This document shows, piece by piece, positions 1 through 7,060 of a stretch of DNA of 27,368 nucleotides. How positions within the stretch are numbered: the stretch's first letter is position 1; every line of letters starts with the position of its first letter. Origin of the DNA: an uncultured Butyrivibrio sp. (lineage in GTDB: Bacteria > Bacillota > Clostridia > Lachnospirales > Lachnospiraceae). A program made the position numbers and the translations under genes. The notes beneath the pieces were generated by a model that had not been told where the DNA came from, ran no database searches, and was given only the letters and a program-made list of their open reading frames with translations. The DNA lies in NCBI RefSeq assembly GCF_947169445.1, contig NZ_CAMVPU010000047.1, forward strand, positions 1-27,368. Direction: 5' to 3'.

Positions 1-2
1 AG

Positions 3-1052
3 GGGAATCTCTATGCCCAGCAGCAGGGCGGAGCCATGAAGAATACAGTCATGGGAAAAGCACCCGTAAATCCGATGGCTTCAAGTTTTGACAAGATAAC
101 AGAAAGAGCTGCCGATGACAGGAATGGATTATCACAGCAGATGCGTCAGATGATCCGCACGCTGAAACAGGATTCTTCCCAGAATCAGAATAATAAAAAA
201 GTAAATGATTTCCTGGAGGCGTCAGGTTCTCCTGATGCAGCAGAGGAAGAGATGGCTGCTTCTTCAAAATACAACTATAAGGAAGTCGCATCCAAGATCC
301 AGAGCGCCAAGACATCGAATAGTGCAGGGCAGGCAGTATTGGCGGCAAAAAGAGCTGTGTCGCAGATCAAGAGAAAGATTTCTGCGGGGGATGGTGATCC
401 GGAAGAGCTGCAGCTGGCACTTACCCATGCTAAGCGCATGGAAATGGTAGCAAGGAAAAAGAAACATCATCTGGAGTTGGAGGAAATGGTAGCCCGTACT
501 CAGAAGATGGATGAACGCTTTGATAAACAGGAAGATGCTGCACAGGGCATCCAGAGTGCAATAACACAGGCCGAAGAAGAAAAGATCACCGAGAAGGAAG
601 ATGAAATCTTCGATGAGCGTGAGACAATGCTTGAAGAGGCACTGGCTCAGATAGAAGAGAGCGGAGCTGCTGTTTCGGATGAAATGATGGCTGACCTCAA
701 CAAGATGATCTCCGAATTTGGCGAGGAAGAGCTTAAAGAACTTGAAGAAGCCATGGAGATGCTTGAGAACATGGAGGTCGTTGATCCTCATATGAGTAAA
801 GAGGATTTTGAGGATCTTAAGCGTAAGCACAGGGCTTCGGAAAACAAAGCTATTGCAAAAGCCAATATGGAATATCTTAAGGATATGATCAAGCATGAAC
901 TTGGAAAGGCAGGCAGGACACCCGGTATGGGCGGTGGACAATCGGCTCCTGTATCAGTTAGCAGTCCTGTTCCGCAGATGGCAAATGTATCCATGCCGGC
1001 GATGTCACCCGCACCGGCTTCAGATGGCCCTTCAATTGATGTTTCAGTCTGA
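3..1052 (+). CDS. Coiled-coil protein of unknown function, 5' end outside window
   Basis: I do not recognise this family. The reading frame is open from base 3 through the first internal ATG at 36, and no properly spaced ribosome binding site precedes that ATG, so the gene most likely starts upstream of the window. The visible part is about 349 residues, very rich in Glu, Lys, Gln, Ala and Met. It has no signal peptide or membrane segment. Long charged heptad-like stretches occupy most of the middle, as in an extended coiled coil, and the last 35 or so residues are a low-complexity Pro/Ser/Met/Val tail. The stop is 12 bases before the next gene, whose ribosome binding site (GGAGG) lies in the gap, so the two form an operon. 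A cytoplasmic structural or scaffold role would fit the composition but is inference only. Confidence 0.75.
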   Translation, partial: GNLYAQQQGGAMKNTVMGKAPVNPMASSFDKITERAADDRNGLSQQMRQMIRTLKQDSSQNQNNKKVNDFLEASGSPDAAEEEMAASSKYNYKEVASKIQSAKTSNSAGQAVLAAKRAVSQIKRKISAGDGDPEELQLALTHAKRMEMVARKKKHHLELEEMVARTQKMDERFDKQEDAAQGIQSAITQAEEEKITEKEDEIFDERETMLEEALAQIEESGAAVSDEMMADLNKMISEFGEEELKELEEAMEMLENMEVVDPHMSKEDFEDLKRKHRASENKAIAKANMEYLKDMIKHELGKAGRTPGMGGGQSAPVSVSSPVPQMANVSMPAMSPAPASDGPSIDVSV

Positions 1053-1064
1053 TGGAGGTATAGC

Positions 1065-2108
1065 ATGAAAATACAGCAAAATCTGGATGTGCAGATTAAT
1101 CCATTTCAAAATCAGAATAATGAATCATCTGTAGCAGGTGCCGCTAAGGCTGGTCAGAAGAGTGGGAATTTATCCTCAATATCCGGTGCTAATCTGAAAG
1201 GCGAAAGCCTTATCCAGCAGCGTCAGGGCCTTGCAAAAAAGCAGGCTCTTAAAGTAGTGTCTGATGCATTTGGCGGAGAAAAGAAGCTGGATGCACAGAT
1301 GCAGTCTATTAAAGATGAGATAAAGCGCCTTCAGGACGAGATCAACGAAAAGACTGCGAACACTATGGAGAATGATGCCAGATTAAAAGAACTCCAGGAA
1401 GCATATGGAATTGATCCGGACAGCGAAGAGAATAATGAGCTTTCAAAACTTGCGTTTAAGATGAATAATTCCAAGGATGGCTTATCTGATGAAGAAAAAA
1501 GCAAAATGTCAGAGTATCAGCAGCAGGCTTTATACTATGTTGCGAAGAATCAGCAGAATTCACTTGATATAGACAGGGCAAAAGCTCAGCAGATGGGAAA
1601 TGTTCAGGGCTATGCAGATATGAAAAGAGAACGAGCTAAGTCACAGGATATGCTGAAAGCTCAGGATGAAGCTGAAGATATTATGGAAGCAGCGGGCGAA
1701 GAGGCTATAGCTCTTTTGACGCAGGAAGCAGTTGAGCATGTAGATGAAGAGCAGAAAGAGCGCGAGGAAGAGGCCAAAGAGGCTGCCGAAAAGAAGAAAG
1801 AAGAGAAGAAGGAAGAAGCAAAGAAACTCGAAAAAGAAGCTATGCAGCAGGAAATGATAGAGAATATCAAGGAACACGCTGCAGAGAGTCAGAGGACCAG
1901 TGCCGATGCAAAACGTGCAGTAGCACGAAGAGAGCGGGCTGAGGCTAACCGTGTGGATGCCGAAGGCGTTCAGAAGACAATAATCTCTGACGGAACATCT
2001 ATAGAAGATACTCAGAATGCAGTGAATACAGAGATTACTAATATTCTAAATAAGCTGAGCCTTCTTTCGAGCGATGTTAAAGGAAGCGCGATAGACAGTC
2101 AGCTTTAA
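1065..2108 (+). CDS. Coiled-coil protein of unknown function
   Basis: This 347-residue protein was not recognised. The ATG has a good ribosome binding site (GGAGG about 7 bases upstream). The N-terminal 60 residues are polar and Gln/Asn/Gly/Ser-rich, probably disordered. From about residue 75 the sequence is almost all Glu, Lys, Ala, Gln and Met in heptad-like spacing, with an extremely charged Glu/Lys/Ala block around residues 225-270 and an Arg-rich block near 285-305. There is no signal peptide, membrane segment or enzyme motif. It sits 12 bases behind another coiled-coil protein of similar composition, so the two products may form a joint filament or scaffold; that is inference. Opposite-strand ORFs across the charged block are artefacts of its Glu/Lys codon bias. 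Confidence 0.8.
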   Translation: MKIQQNLDVQINPFQNQNNESSVAGAAKAGQKSGNLSSISGANLKGESLIQQRQGLAKKQALKVVSDAFGGEKKLDAQMQSIKDEIKRLQDEINEKTANTMENDARLKELQEAYGIDPDSEENNELSKLAFKMNNSKDGLSDEEKSKMSEYQQQALYYVAKNQQNSLDIDRAKAQQMGNVQGYADMKRERAKSQDMLKAQDEAEDIMEAAGEEAIALLTQEAVEHVDEEQKEREEEAKEAAEKKKEEKKEEAKKLEKEAMQQEMIENIKEHAAESQRTSADAKRAVARRERAEANRVDAEGVQKTIISDGTSIEDTQNAVNTEITNILNKLSLLSSDVKGSAIDSQL

Positions 2109-2195
2109 TGCTGAGAATATATTACGTGTATGCGAAAAAACTTAAAAGCTTTAAACTTGTTACAGTTCAGGTATTTTATTTTTTAAAAAAAGTGC

Positions 2196-2224
2196 TTTAC
2201 AAATATACGGTATGATGTTAATGT
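2196..2224 (+). promoter_or_regulatory. Candidate extended -10 promoter for small RNA
   Basis: TTTACA at 2196-2201 is followed after 17 bases by TAATGT at 2219-2224, with TGT immediately before it (an extended -10). The -10 match is only fair. The predicted transcription start is near 2231, exactly where a self-complementary stretch begins, which makes the assignment more credible than the hexamers alone would. Confidence 0.4.
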
Positions 2225-2230
2225 AAGTAC

Positions 2231-2298
2231 ATAGGAAGTGCCTGTCCTATTTATTTTGATGCAAACATCAACATAAATATGCGAGCGCTTCCTTTTTT
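2231..2298 (+). ncRNA. Candidate small structured RNA or attenuator ending in an intrinsic terminator
   Basis: The whole stretch can fold. GGAAGTGC (2234-2241) pairs with GCGCTTCC (2285-2292). Inside it, 14-base arms at 2248-2261 and 2266-2279 pair with one mismatch around the loop CAAA-side bases, and six T follow at 2293-2298, as in a Rho-independent terminator. An alternative hairpin, ATAGGA (2231-2236) with TCCTAT (2245-2250), would compete with the outer stem. With the promoter just upstream this gives either a free RNA of about 68 nt or an attenuator leader for the small ORF at 2342. I recognise no named RNA family. It could instead be simply the distant terminator of the coiled-coil operon. 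Confidence 0.4.
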
Positions 2299-2341
2299 GT
2301 TTATCAGAAATATTAAGAAGGGTTAAGGTAAAAAGCTTTCA

Positions 2342-2503
2342 ATGAAACAGATGATGATTTCTAATCTTATAGGCATAACCGCGACAAAAGCGTATGACTT
2401 CACAGTCGATACGTTTGTTATTGATGCGCCCGTATTAGGAACATCAGGCCGTGCTTTTGGCATAGAAAAATATTTTAGGACAGATGGTAAAGTCCGATGT
2501 TAG
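2342..2503 (+). CDS. Short ORF of 53 codons, unrecognised; possibly a gene remnant
   Basis: An ATG-to-TAG frame of 53 codons begins with MKQMMISNLIGITATKAYDF and ends in an Arg-Cys dipeptide. Composition is protein-like (mixed hydrophobic and polar, several Asp, Gly and aromatic residues) but I recognise no family. AGAAGGG and AAGG lie upstream at a poor distance from the ATG. A good intrinsic terminator follows about 40 bases after the stop. It could be a genuine small protein expressed behind the structured leader, or a fragment of a larger gene left beside the insertion sequence. Confidence 0.3.
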   Translation: MKQMMISNLIGITATKAYDFTVDTFVIDAPVLGTSGRAFGIEKYFRTDGKVRC

Positions 2504-2543
2504 GCTGGTAAACAGGCACACCGGAATATACTGTAGAATTTTA

Positions 2544-2573
2544 GGATCTGTCCAAGAGGATGGGTCCTTTTTT
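2544..2573 (+). terminator. Rho-independent terminator
   Basis: GGATCTGTCC (2544-2553) pairs over ten positions with GGATGGGTCC (2558-2567), three of them G-U, around the loop AAGA. Six T follow at 2568-2573. It ends the unit containing the 53-codon ORF, 40 bases before the insertion sequence. Confidence 0.75.
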
Positions 2574-2613
2574 AATACCCAAATTGATATTGGGCAATAG
2601 TTCAATCCTGCGC

Positions 2614-2634
2614 TCCCGTGAAATTATACCAAGG
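2614..2634 (+). repeat. Left terminal inverted repeat of the IS
   Basis: It contains CCCGTGAAATTATACCAAGG (2615-2634), which matches the reverse complement of the right end at 17 of 20 positions. The inner core ATTATACCAAGG recurs exactly at 2755-2766 in the transposase promoter. Confidence 0.7.
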
Positions 2635-2727
2635 CTAAGGTATAAATCATTAACAGTTACCACCGCAAATCCTTGATATTACTGGCTTTGCAAGCACAAA
2701 ATATTGTATCAAAAACACAGATTTTAC

Positions 2728-2766
2728 TTGATATTCCGTTAATTCCTTGGTATAATTATACCAAGG
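2728..2766 (+). promoter_or_regulatory. Transposase promoter embedded in a perfect palindrome
   Basis: TTGATA (2728-2733), a 17-base spacer and TATAAT (2751-2756) form a near-consensus sigma-70 promoter. Bases 2745-2766 are a perfect 22-base palindrome: CCTTGGTATAA followed at once by its reverse complement. Each half is the core of the terminal repeats, so transposase could bind here and repress itself. The 3' half runs into the ribosome binding site AAGGAGGTGA (2763-2772). A transcript started by this promoter lacks the 5' half, but a read-through transcript would fold the palindrome and hide part of the ribosome binding site. Confidence 0.8.
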
Positions 2767-2775
2767 AGGTGAGTT

Positions 2776-4395
2776 ATGGAAATCAAGATAAATGAGCCCT
2801 GGATCACTGATAAAGTCCGCATTCAGAATGGATACGCATATATTGATCACTCATTCTGGAACGTTGAAAAACAACAGGCTGATCACAAGCGCGAGTACAT
2901 TGGCAAGTACGATGGAAAGAACTTCACACCAAACAAAACCTTCCACCGCCTCAAGGCTGAGTATGAACAAAGCCTTGTTGCTCCCAAGACCGGACCTGTA
3001 CCGACAGACATTTGTCTTCGACAGTTCCATGGAGCCACATACCTGCTTGACAGGATTGCTGAAAAGACAGGCATCGCCGGTGATCTTGGAAAGTGCTACG
3101 GCTCACTGGCACCACAGATACTCTCCATAGCTTACTACCTCGTTATCGAGGAAGGGCTGCCATTATACCGTTTCACCAAATGGGGCAGCACCCACAGGCA
3201 TCCTTATGGCAAGGATATTCCTTCTCAGAGGAGCAGTGAACTTTTCGGACTGATCACTGAAGAATCCAAGATGGATTACTTCAAATATCAGGCAAAACGC
3301 CACTCCTGCGATGAATACCTCGCTTTTGATACAACATCTATCTCTTCATACTCGACTCTGATAAAGCAGGCCAAGTACGGAAAGAACAAAGAAGGAGATT
3401 CTCTTCCACAGATAAACCTTGCTCTGCTCTATGGAGAGGAATCAATGCTCCCTGTTTACTACAGGAAACTTGCAGGTAACATCACTGATGTTAAGACTAT
3501 AGAGAACCTCGTTAAGGATGTAGATTTTCTTAAGCTTGAGAAGCTCAAGCTTGTCATGGACAGAGGCTTCTACAGCGAGAAGAACATAAATGATCTGATG
3601 AAGCATCATCATAAGTTCCTCATAGGAGCCAGGCTCTCACTTAATCTTGTAAGCAGCCGTCTTAACAAGATCCGTGATGATTTTGTTACCCGCTTTAACT
3701 ATAATTCCGAGCTAAAGCTCTATGTCATGTCATTCACAGAGGAATGGGAATACACCGAGGAAAAGCCCCGCTCCGGTGAAGTCATTACTGACAAACGCCG
3801 TATATATCTCCATTTCTACTACAATGACCAGAAAGCTACTGATGACAAGGTACGGTTCAATGCAATGCTTGACCGCCTTGAAAACAACCTGGTAAATGGC
3901 ACTCCTGATCCGGAAGACGCAAAGCTGTATCAGAAGTACTTTACAATACATGAGACACCAGTAAGAGGAAAAACCTACTCATTCAATGAGGATGCAATTC
4001 GCAAGGCTGAGCGTAACTATGGCTATTTTGCTCTCATGACCAATGGCATCAAGGATCCTGTTGAAGCACTGCGCATCTACAGGCTCAAGGATCTTATCGA
4101 GAAATCCTTTGGCAACCTCAAAGAGCGCCTTTCAATGCGCAGGATGTCTGTCGCATCAGAGGAAAACTTTGAAGGCAAGCTCTTCGTGCAGTTCATAGCA
4201 CTGCAGCTGATGTCTTATATCAAAAAGCAGATGGATGAAAATGGCCTGTTCAGTGATTACACAATGCAGTCACTGCTTGACGAGCTGGATGTCATCGAAT
4301 ACTACCAGCAGCCCGGCAAAGCCCATCATCTGTCTGAAATAACTAATAAACAACGTAAGCTCTATGAGCTTATGGAAGTACCTGTCCCGACATAA
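2776..4395 (+). CDS. IS1634-family DDE transposase
   Basis: This 539-residue protein catalyses cut-and-paste movement of its element by DDE (RNase H-fold) chemistry. The N-terminal 100 residues include the DNA-binding region. The catalytic triad can be read as Asp185 in the AFDTTSISSYS motif, Asp262 in LVMDRGFYSEKN, and Glu442 in RLKDLIEKSFGNLKERL, the last being the typical signature of IS4/IS1634-type enzymes. A long insertion between the second Asp and the Glu is normal for this family, and so is the length. The start is set by AAGGAGGTGA three bases before ATG. No frameshift or internal stop is present, so it looks functional. The stop abuts the right terminal repeat. Confidence 0.93.
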   Translation: MEIKINEPWITDKVRIQNGYAYIDHSFWNVEKQQADHKREYIGKYDGKNFTPNKTFHRLKAEYEQSLVAPKTGPVPTDICLRQFHGATYLLDRIAEKTGIAGDLGKCYGSLAPQILSIAYYLVIEEGLPLYRFTKWGSTHRHPYGKDIPSQRSSELFGLITEESKMDYFKYQAKRHSCDEYLAFDTTSISSYSTLIKQAKYGKNKEGDSLPQINLALLYGEESMLPVYYRKLAGNITDVKTIENLVKDVDFLKLEKLKLVMDRGFYSEKNINDLMKHHHKFLIGARLSLNLVSSRLNKIRDDFVTRFNYNSELKLYVMSFTEEWEYTEEKPRSGEVITDKRRIYLHFYYNDQKATDDKVRFNAMLDRLENNLVNGTPDPEDAKLYQKYFTIHETPVRGKTYSFNEDAIRKAERNYGYFALMTNGIKDPVEALRIYRLKDLIEKSFGNLKERLSMRRMSVASEENFEGKLFVQFIALQLMSYIKKQMDENGLFSDYTMQSLLDELDVIEYYQQPGKAHHLSEITNKQRKLYELMEVPVPT

Positions 4396-4396
4396 T

Positions 4397-4417
4397 CCTT
4401 GGTATAAAATGACGGGA
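4397..4417 (-). repeat. Right terminal inverted repeat of the IS
   Basis: It starts with CCTTGGTATAA and ends with ACGGGA, and is the imperfect reverse complement of the left end at 2614-2634. GTCCCG at 4384-4389, inside the transposase coding end, can pair with CGGGAC at 4413-4418, so the right end can also form a hairpin in RNA. Confidence 0.7.
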
Positions 4418-4477
4418 CTTTAGGTTATATGGATTCATTCACATACCGACAGATATCATCAGTGTGTCAGATTATAG

Positions 4478-4516
4478 AAAGTGGTCCTGAGAGTATAGCT
4501 CTCAAGATCACTTTTT
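4478..4516 (+). terminator. Rho-independent terminator
   Basis: A stem is built on TGAGAG (4488-4493) and CTCTCA (4499-4504) with the five-base loop TATAG. It extends outward to AAAGTG/CACTTT with one G-U pair and one mismatch, and is followed by a T-run (4512-4516). It lies outside the right IS repeat, so it belongs to flanking DNA, perhaps a gene or operon interrupted or lost at the insertion site. The remaining bases of 4418-4675 show no gene. Confidence 0.75.
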
Positions 4517-4675
4517 CTATGGTTTGAATCATTCGTATGGAATGAAGATATTAAAATAATATAAAAATTTTTATTCAAGAATAAGCCGGATAAAAAAGGT
4601 GATAGAATTAATGAAATAAAATTTCCAGACATTTCTACTTAGGATGAACTATAAGAAAAATAAAGGAGCAAAGCC

Positions 4676-4741
4676 ATGCCAAAGAAAAACGCGAATACAG
4701 AAGAACAAAAGACAATAAAGGGGACAAGGAGGAACAGATGA
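4676..4741 (+). CDS. Possible 21-residue leader peptide overlapping the M13 peptidase start
   Basis: ATG at 4676 has a good ribosome binding site (AAAGGAG, 7 bases upstream) and opens a 21-codon frame that is very rich in Lys, Asn, Arg, Thr and Glu. Its stop codon overlaps the peptidase start as ATGA (4738-4741), the arrangement used for translational coupling. The ribosome binding site of the peptidase (AGGAGG) lies inside the small frame. It may be a coupled leader peptide or merely a truncated N-terminus left by rearrangement. No function is assigned. Confidence 0.4.
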   Translation: MPKKNANTEEQKTIKGTRRNR

Positions 4742-6876
4742 AGAGATCATTACTGACAGCAGTCTGTGCATTGGTTCTTACAGCAACACTGACCATTGGA
4801 TGTGCGGGAACTCCGCAGGAACAGCAGGTACAGCCCGCGGCTGAAGAGAAACAGGCGTCGGCGGCGGTATCCGCCGCGGAGAAGGAAGACGTGCAGGCGG
4901 CAGCAGAGCCCGGGGAAACGAAAGAAGCGCCGGAACCTTCCGCAGACGAGGGGGCTGTGGATCCTGCCCTTGCGGCCAGCGGCTCTCCCTGGATCGACGG
5001 CTCTGTGTCTGAGGCGCTTACAGAGGGTATGGAACTGTCTCCCAGGGACAACTTCTATCTGTATGTGAATTACGATTATCTGATGCAACGCAAAAACGGG
5101 GAAAAGGATCCGAATACGTCGTATGAGAAGCTGCTTGGAGATGTCAAGGGGATTCTGGAGGACGACCACGCGGAAAACCACTATGTGGAGCTGGCCCAGC
5201 AGTTTTACAAAGCCTATGTGGATGCTGACGCAAGAAACAGGCTGGGCGCAGAGCCTCTTCGCCCTGTCATTGAGGATATCCGAAGCATCACCTCTCTGGA
5301 GGAGATGACAGCTTTTCTGACGGACGCGGACCGTAGCATCAATGCCCCGCTGATGCTCAGGCTGATGAAAAACGTGAACACAGAAAAGCCGGACGAGTAT
5401 TCGCCGGCCCTGTATTTCAGAAGCTTCATAGAGCTGACCCTGGGTGACGCCAGCGAGTATCCGGAGCGCAGCGAAGATGCGGAAGAGACCTACAGGCACG
5501 ACAAGGAAAGAACTGTCCGGGCTCTGACACAGCTTGGCTACACAGAAGAGGAGGCCGCGCAGGCATACGAGGACTTCAATGCTGCGGAAGCTTATCTCGC
5601 CTCCGGGCTGGATTCCATGATGGATGTTTTCCTGGAGACCGGCACAAACAAAATTGAGTATATGACCGGGCCCGAGATCAGCGAGCTCATGGGGGACTAT
5701 CCCGTTGCGGGCATTATGGAGAGCAGAGGATATGATCCGGAAGACAACTACCTGATCGAAAACAGGGGATATCTGCAGCATATCGGGGAGTTTTATACAG
5801 AGGAGAACCTGGAGCTGATCAAAAACTACCACCTGGTCGGGTTCCTTCTGAGGTATGAAAAGCTGTGCGGAGTGCAGGATCCGGAGAAGCTGAAGGATTT
5901 CGGTTCCAACTTCGACATGATCATGTATTACCTGTATGACGTTCTGGACAATGCCTATCTGAGCAGATTTGACAGATCAAAAGACCGGGAGATCCTGATG
6001 GAGTTCGGCGAGGAGATCAAGGCGGTCTATGCCGAGATGATCCGGGAAGAGGACTGGATGAGCGCGGAAACAAAGGAGAAGGCCGTGCAGAAGCTCATGG
6101 ATCTGGACCTTATCCTGCTCTACGGGGACAACCCGGTGGACTACAGTTCCGTGGATTTCAGCGGCAAGAGTGTGGCGGAGATGTTCATGGCGCTGGAAGC
6201 GTTCAGATTCAGGAGAGAGGCCGCCCTTGTGGGAGAGCCGGTTATTCCCGACCAGCATGCTTTTACCTGGATGCCGACAATGGCAAACAATGCCAAGGCA
6301 TTTCCGGAGCTGAATGCCCTCGTGTTTACCGTTGCGATTGTGGACGAATACGGGGACGTCTCCGAAATGAGCATAGAGGAGCTGTACGCCACCATCGGTC
6401 ATGTGCTTGCCCATGAAATCAGTCACAATTTTGATGAAAACGGATCTAAAGTAGATATCAACGGGCTTGAGAGAGACTGGTGGCAACCGGAGGAAAGAAC
6501 TGCCTTCGAGGCCAGAGTCCAGAAGGTCGTCGATTACTTCAACGGGATTTCCGTCTTTGAAGGGGTCTATTGCGACGGCAGGATTCTCTCCGCGGAGGCA
6601 ACGGCGGATATTACCGCCTTCCAGGCAATCCTGAGGCTGGCCCGGCAGCATGAGGACTTTGATTACGACGCGTTCTTCCGCTATTACGCGAAGCAGAACG
6701 CCTACTTTTCCAACTACAAAGGGGAGCTGAACATTCTGGGCGATGACCCCCATCCCCTGGCATATCTGAGAACCAACGTCGTCCTGCAGCAGTTTGACGA
6801 GTTCCATGAGACCTACGGCGTGCAGGCGGGGGACGCCATGTACCTGGCTCCTGAGGACAGAATCCTCGTCTGGTAA
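4738..6876 (+). CDS. M13-family zinc metalloendopeptidase, lipoprotein
   Basis: This 712-residue protein starts with a lipoprotein signal: a hydrophobic run ending in the lipobox TIGC, so Cys22 would be lipidated and the protein anchored outside the membrane. Residues 25-75 are an Ala/Glu/Pro-rich linker. The rest follows the neprilysin/PepO (M13) plan. The zinc site is HEISH (His559, Glu560, His563), with Glu620 as third ligand and Asp624 in an ExxxD motif, then the C-terminal DPHPLAYLRTN region and the family's usual terminal Trp. Length is normal. The substrate-binding motif that usually reads NAYY before HExxH is replaced by FTWMP, so specificity may differ. The gene is visibly GC-richer at third codon positions than its neighbours, which suggests acquisition. 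AGGAGG gives the start. Confidence 0.9.
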   Translation: MKRSLLTAVCALVLTATLTIGCAGTPQEQQVQPAAEEKQASAAVSAAEKEDVQAAAEPGETKEAPEPSADEGAVDPALAASGSPWIDGSVSEALTEGMELSPRDNFYLYVNYDYLMQRKNGEKDPNTSYEKLLGDVKGILEDDHAENHYVELAQQFYKAYVDADARNRLGAEPLRPVIEDIRSITSLEEMTAFLTDADRSINAPLMLRLMKNVNTEKPDEYSPALYFRSFIELTLGDASEYPERSEDAEETYRHDKERTVRALTQLGYTEEEAAQAYEDFNAAEAYLASGLDSMMDVFLETGTNKIEYMTGPEISELMGDYPVAGIMESRGYDPEDNYLIENRGYLQHIGEFYTEENLELIKNYHLVGFLLRYEKLCGVQDPEKLKDFGSNFDMIMYYLYDVLDNAYLSRFDRSKDREILMEFGEEIKAVYAEMIREEDWMSAETKEKAVQKLMDLDLILLYGDNPVDYSSVDFSGKSVAEMFMALEAFRFRREAALVGEPVIPDQHAFTWMPTMANNAKAFPELNALVFTVAIVDEYGDVSEMSIEELYATIGHVLAHEISHNFDENGSKVDINGLERDWWQPEERTAFEARVQKVVDYFNGISVFEGVYCDGRILSAEATADITAFQAILRLARQHEDFDYDAFFRYYAKQNAYFSNYKGELNILGDDPHPLAYLRTNVVLQQFDEFHETYGVQAGDAMYLAPEDRILVW

Positions 6877-6925
6877 TGTGGGAGATTCCCGATCTGTACG
6901 GAGGCAAAGGGCCTGAACAACTGTA

Positions 6926-6970
6926 ATCCCCAGACTGTAGATGTAAACATCTCCGGTCTGGGGATTTTTT
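6926..6970 (+). terminator. Strong Rho-independent terminator, possibly bidirectional
   Basis: ATCCCCAGAC pairs perfectly with GTCTGGGGAT, and inside it GATGT pairs with ACATC. Six T follow at 6965-6970. On the minus strand the same stem also ends in a T-poor but usable context, so it separates the peptidase from the convergent receiver remnant. Confidence 0.9.
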
Positions 6971-7060
6971 ATATCAGTAGCCTGCCCATAATGAATCCTC
7001 TTGGTTATTTTGATTTCCGCAGCGTGAGATTGCCTTCGCTGCTGAATCAGCAAGTGCCAA

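Larger units (their letters stand above)
2614..4417 (+). mobile_element. IS1634-family insertion sequence, apparently complete
   Basis: The element is about 1.8 kb and carries one intact transposase gene. Its ends are imperfect inverted repeats: bases 2614-2634 and the reverse complement of 4397-4417 agree at 18 of 21 positions, sharing TCCCGT at the outside and TTATACCAAGG on the inside. I could not find a convincing target-site duplication (left flank ends CTGCGC, right flank starts CTTTAG), so the exact tips may be off by a few bases, or the duplication has decayed or been lost. The transposase stop lies two bases before the right repeat. The left arm of about 160 bases holds the promoter. 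The intact frame, promoter and ends suggest it could still be mobile. Confidence 0.8.

Noticed and set aside
264..941. Minus-strand frame of 225 codons opposite the first coiled-coil gene
   Set aside because: It is the antisense shadow of a Glu/Lys-rich gene, has no ribosome binding site, and its Leu/Phe/His-rich composition is the complement of the real codons.
4750..5832. Minus-strand frame of 360 codons opposite the M13 peptidase
   Set aside because: The plus strand carries a lipoprotein signal and the complete M13 motifs; the minus frame has no family features and reflects the high GC content.
5977..7053. Minus-strand frame of 358 codons running from past the M13 stop
   Set aside because: It overlaps the peptidase zinc-site region and crosses the strong terminator at 6926-6970; no recognisable domain.
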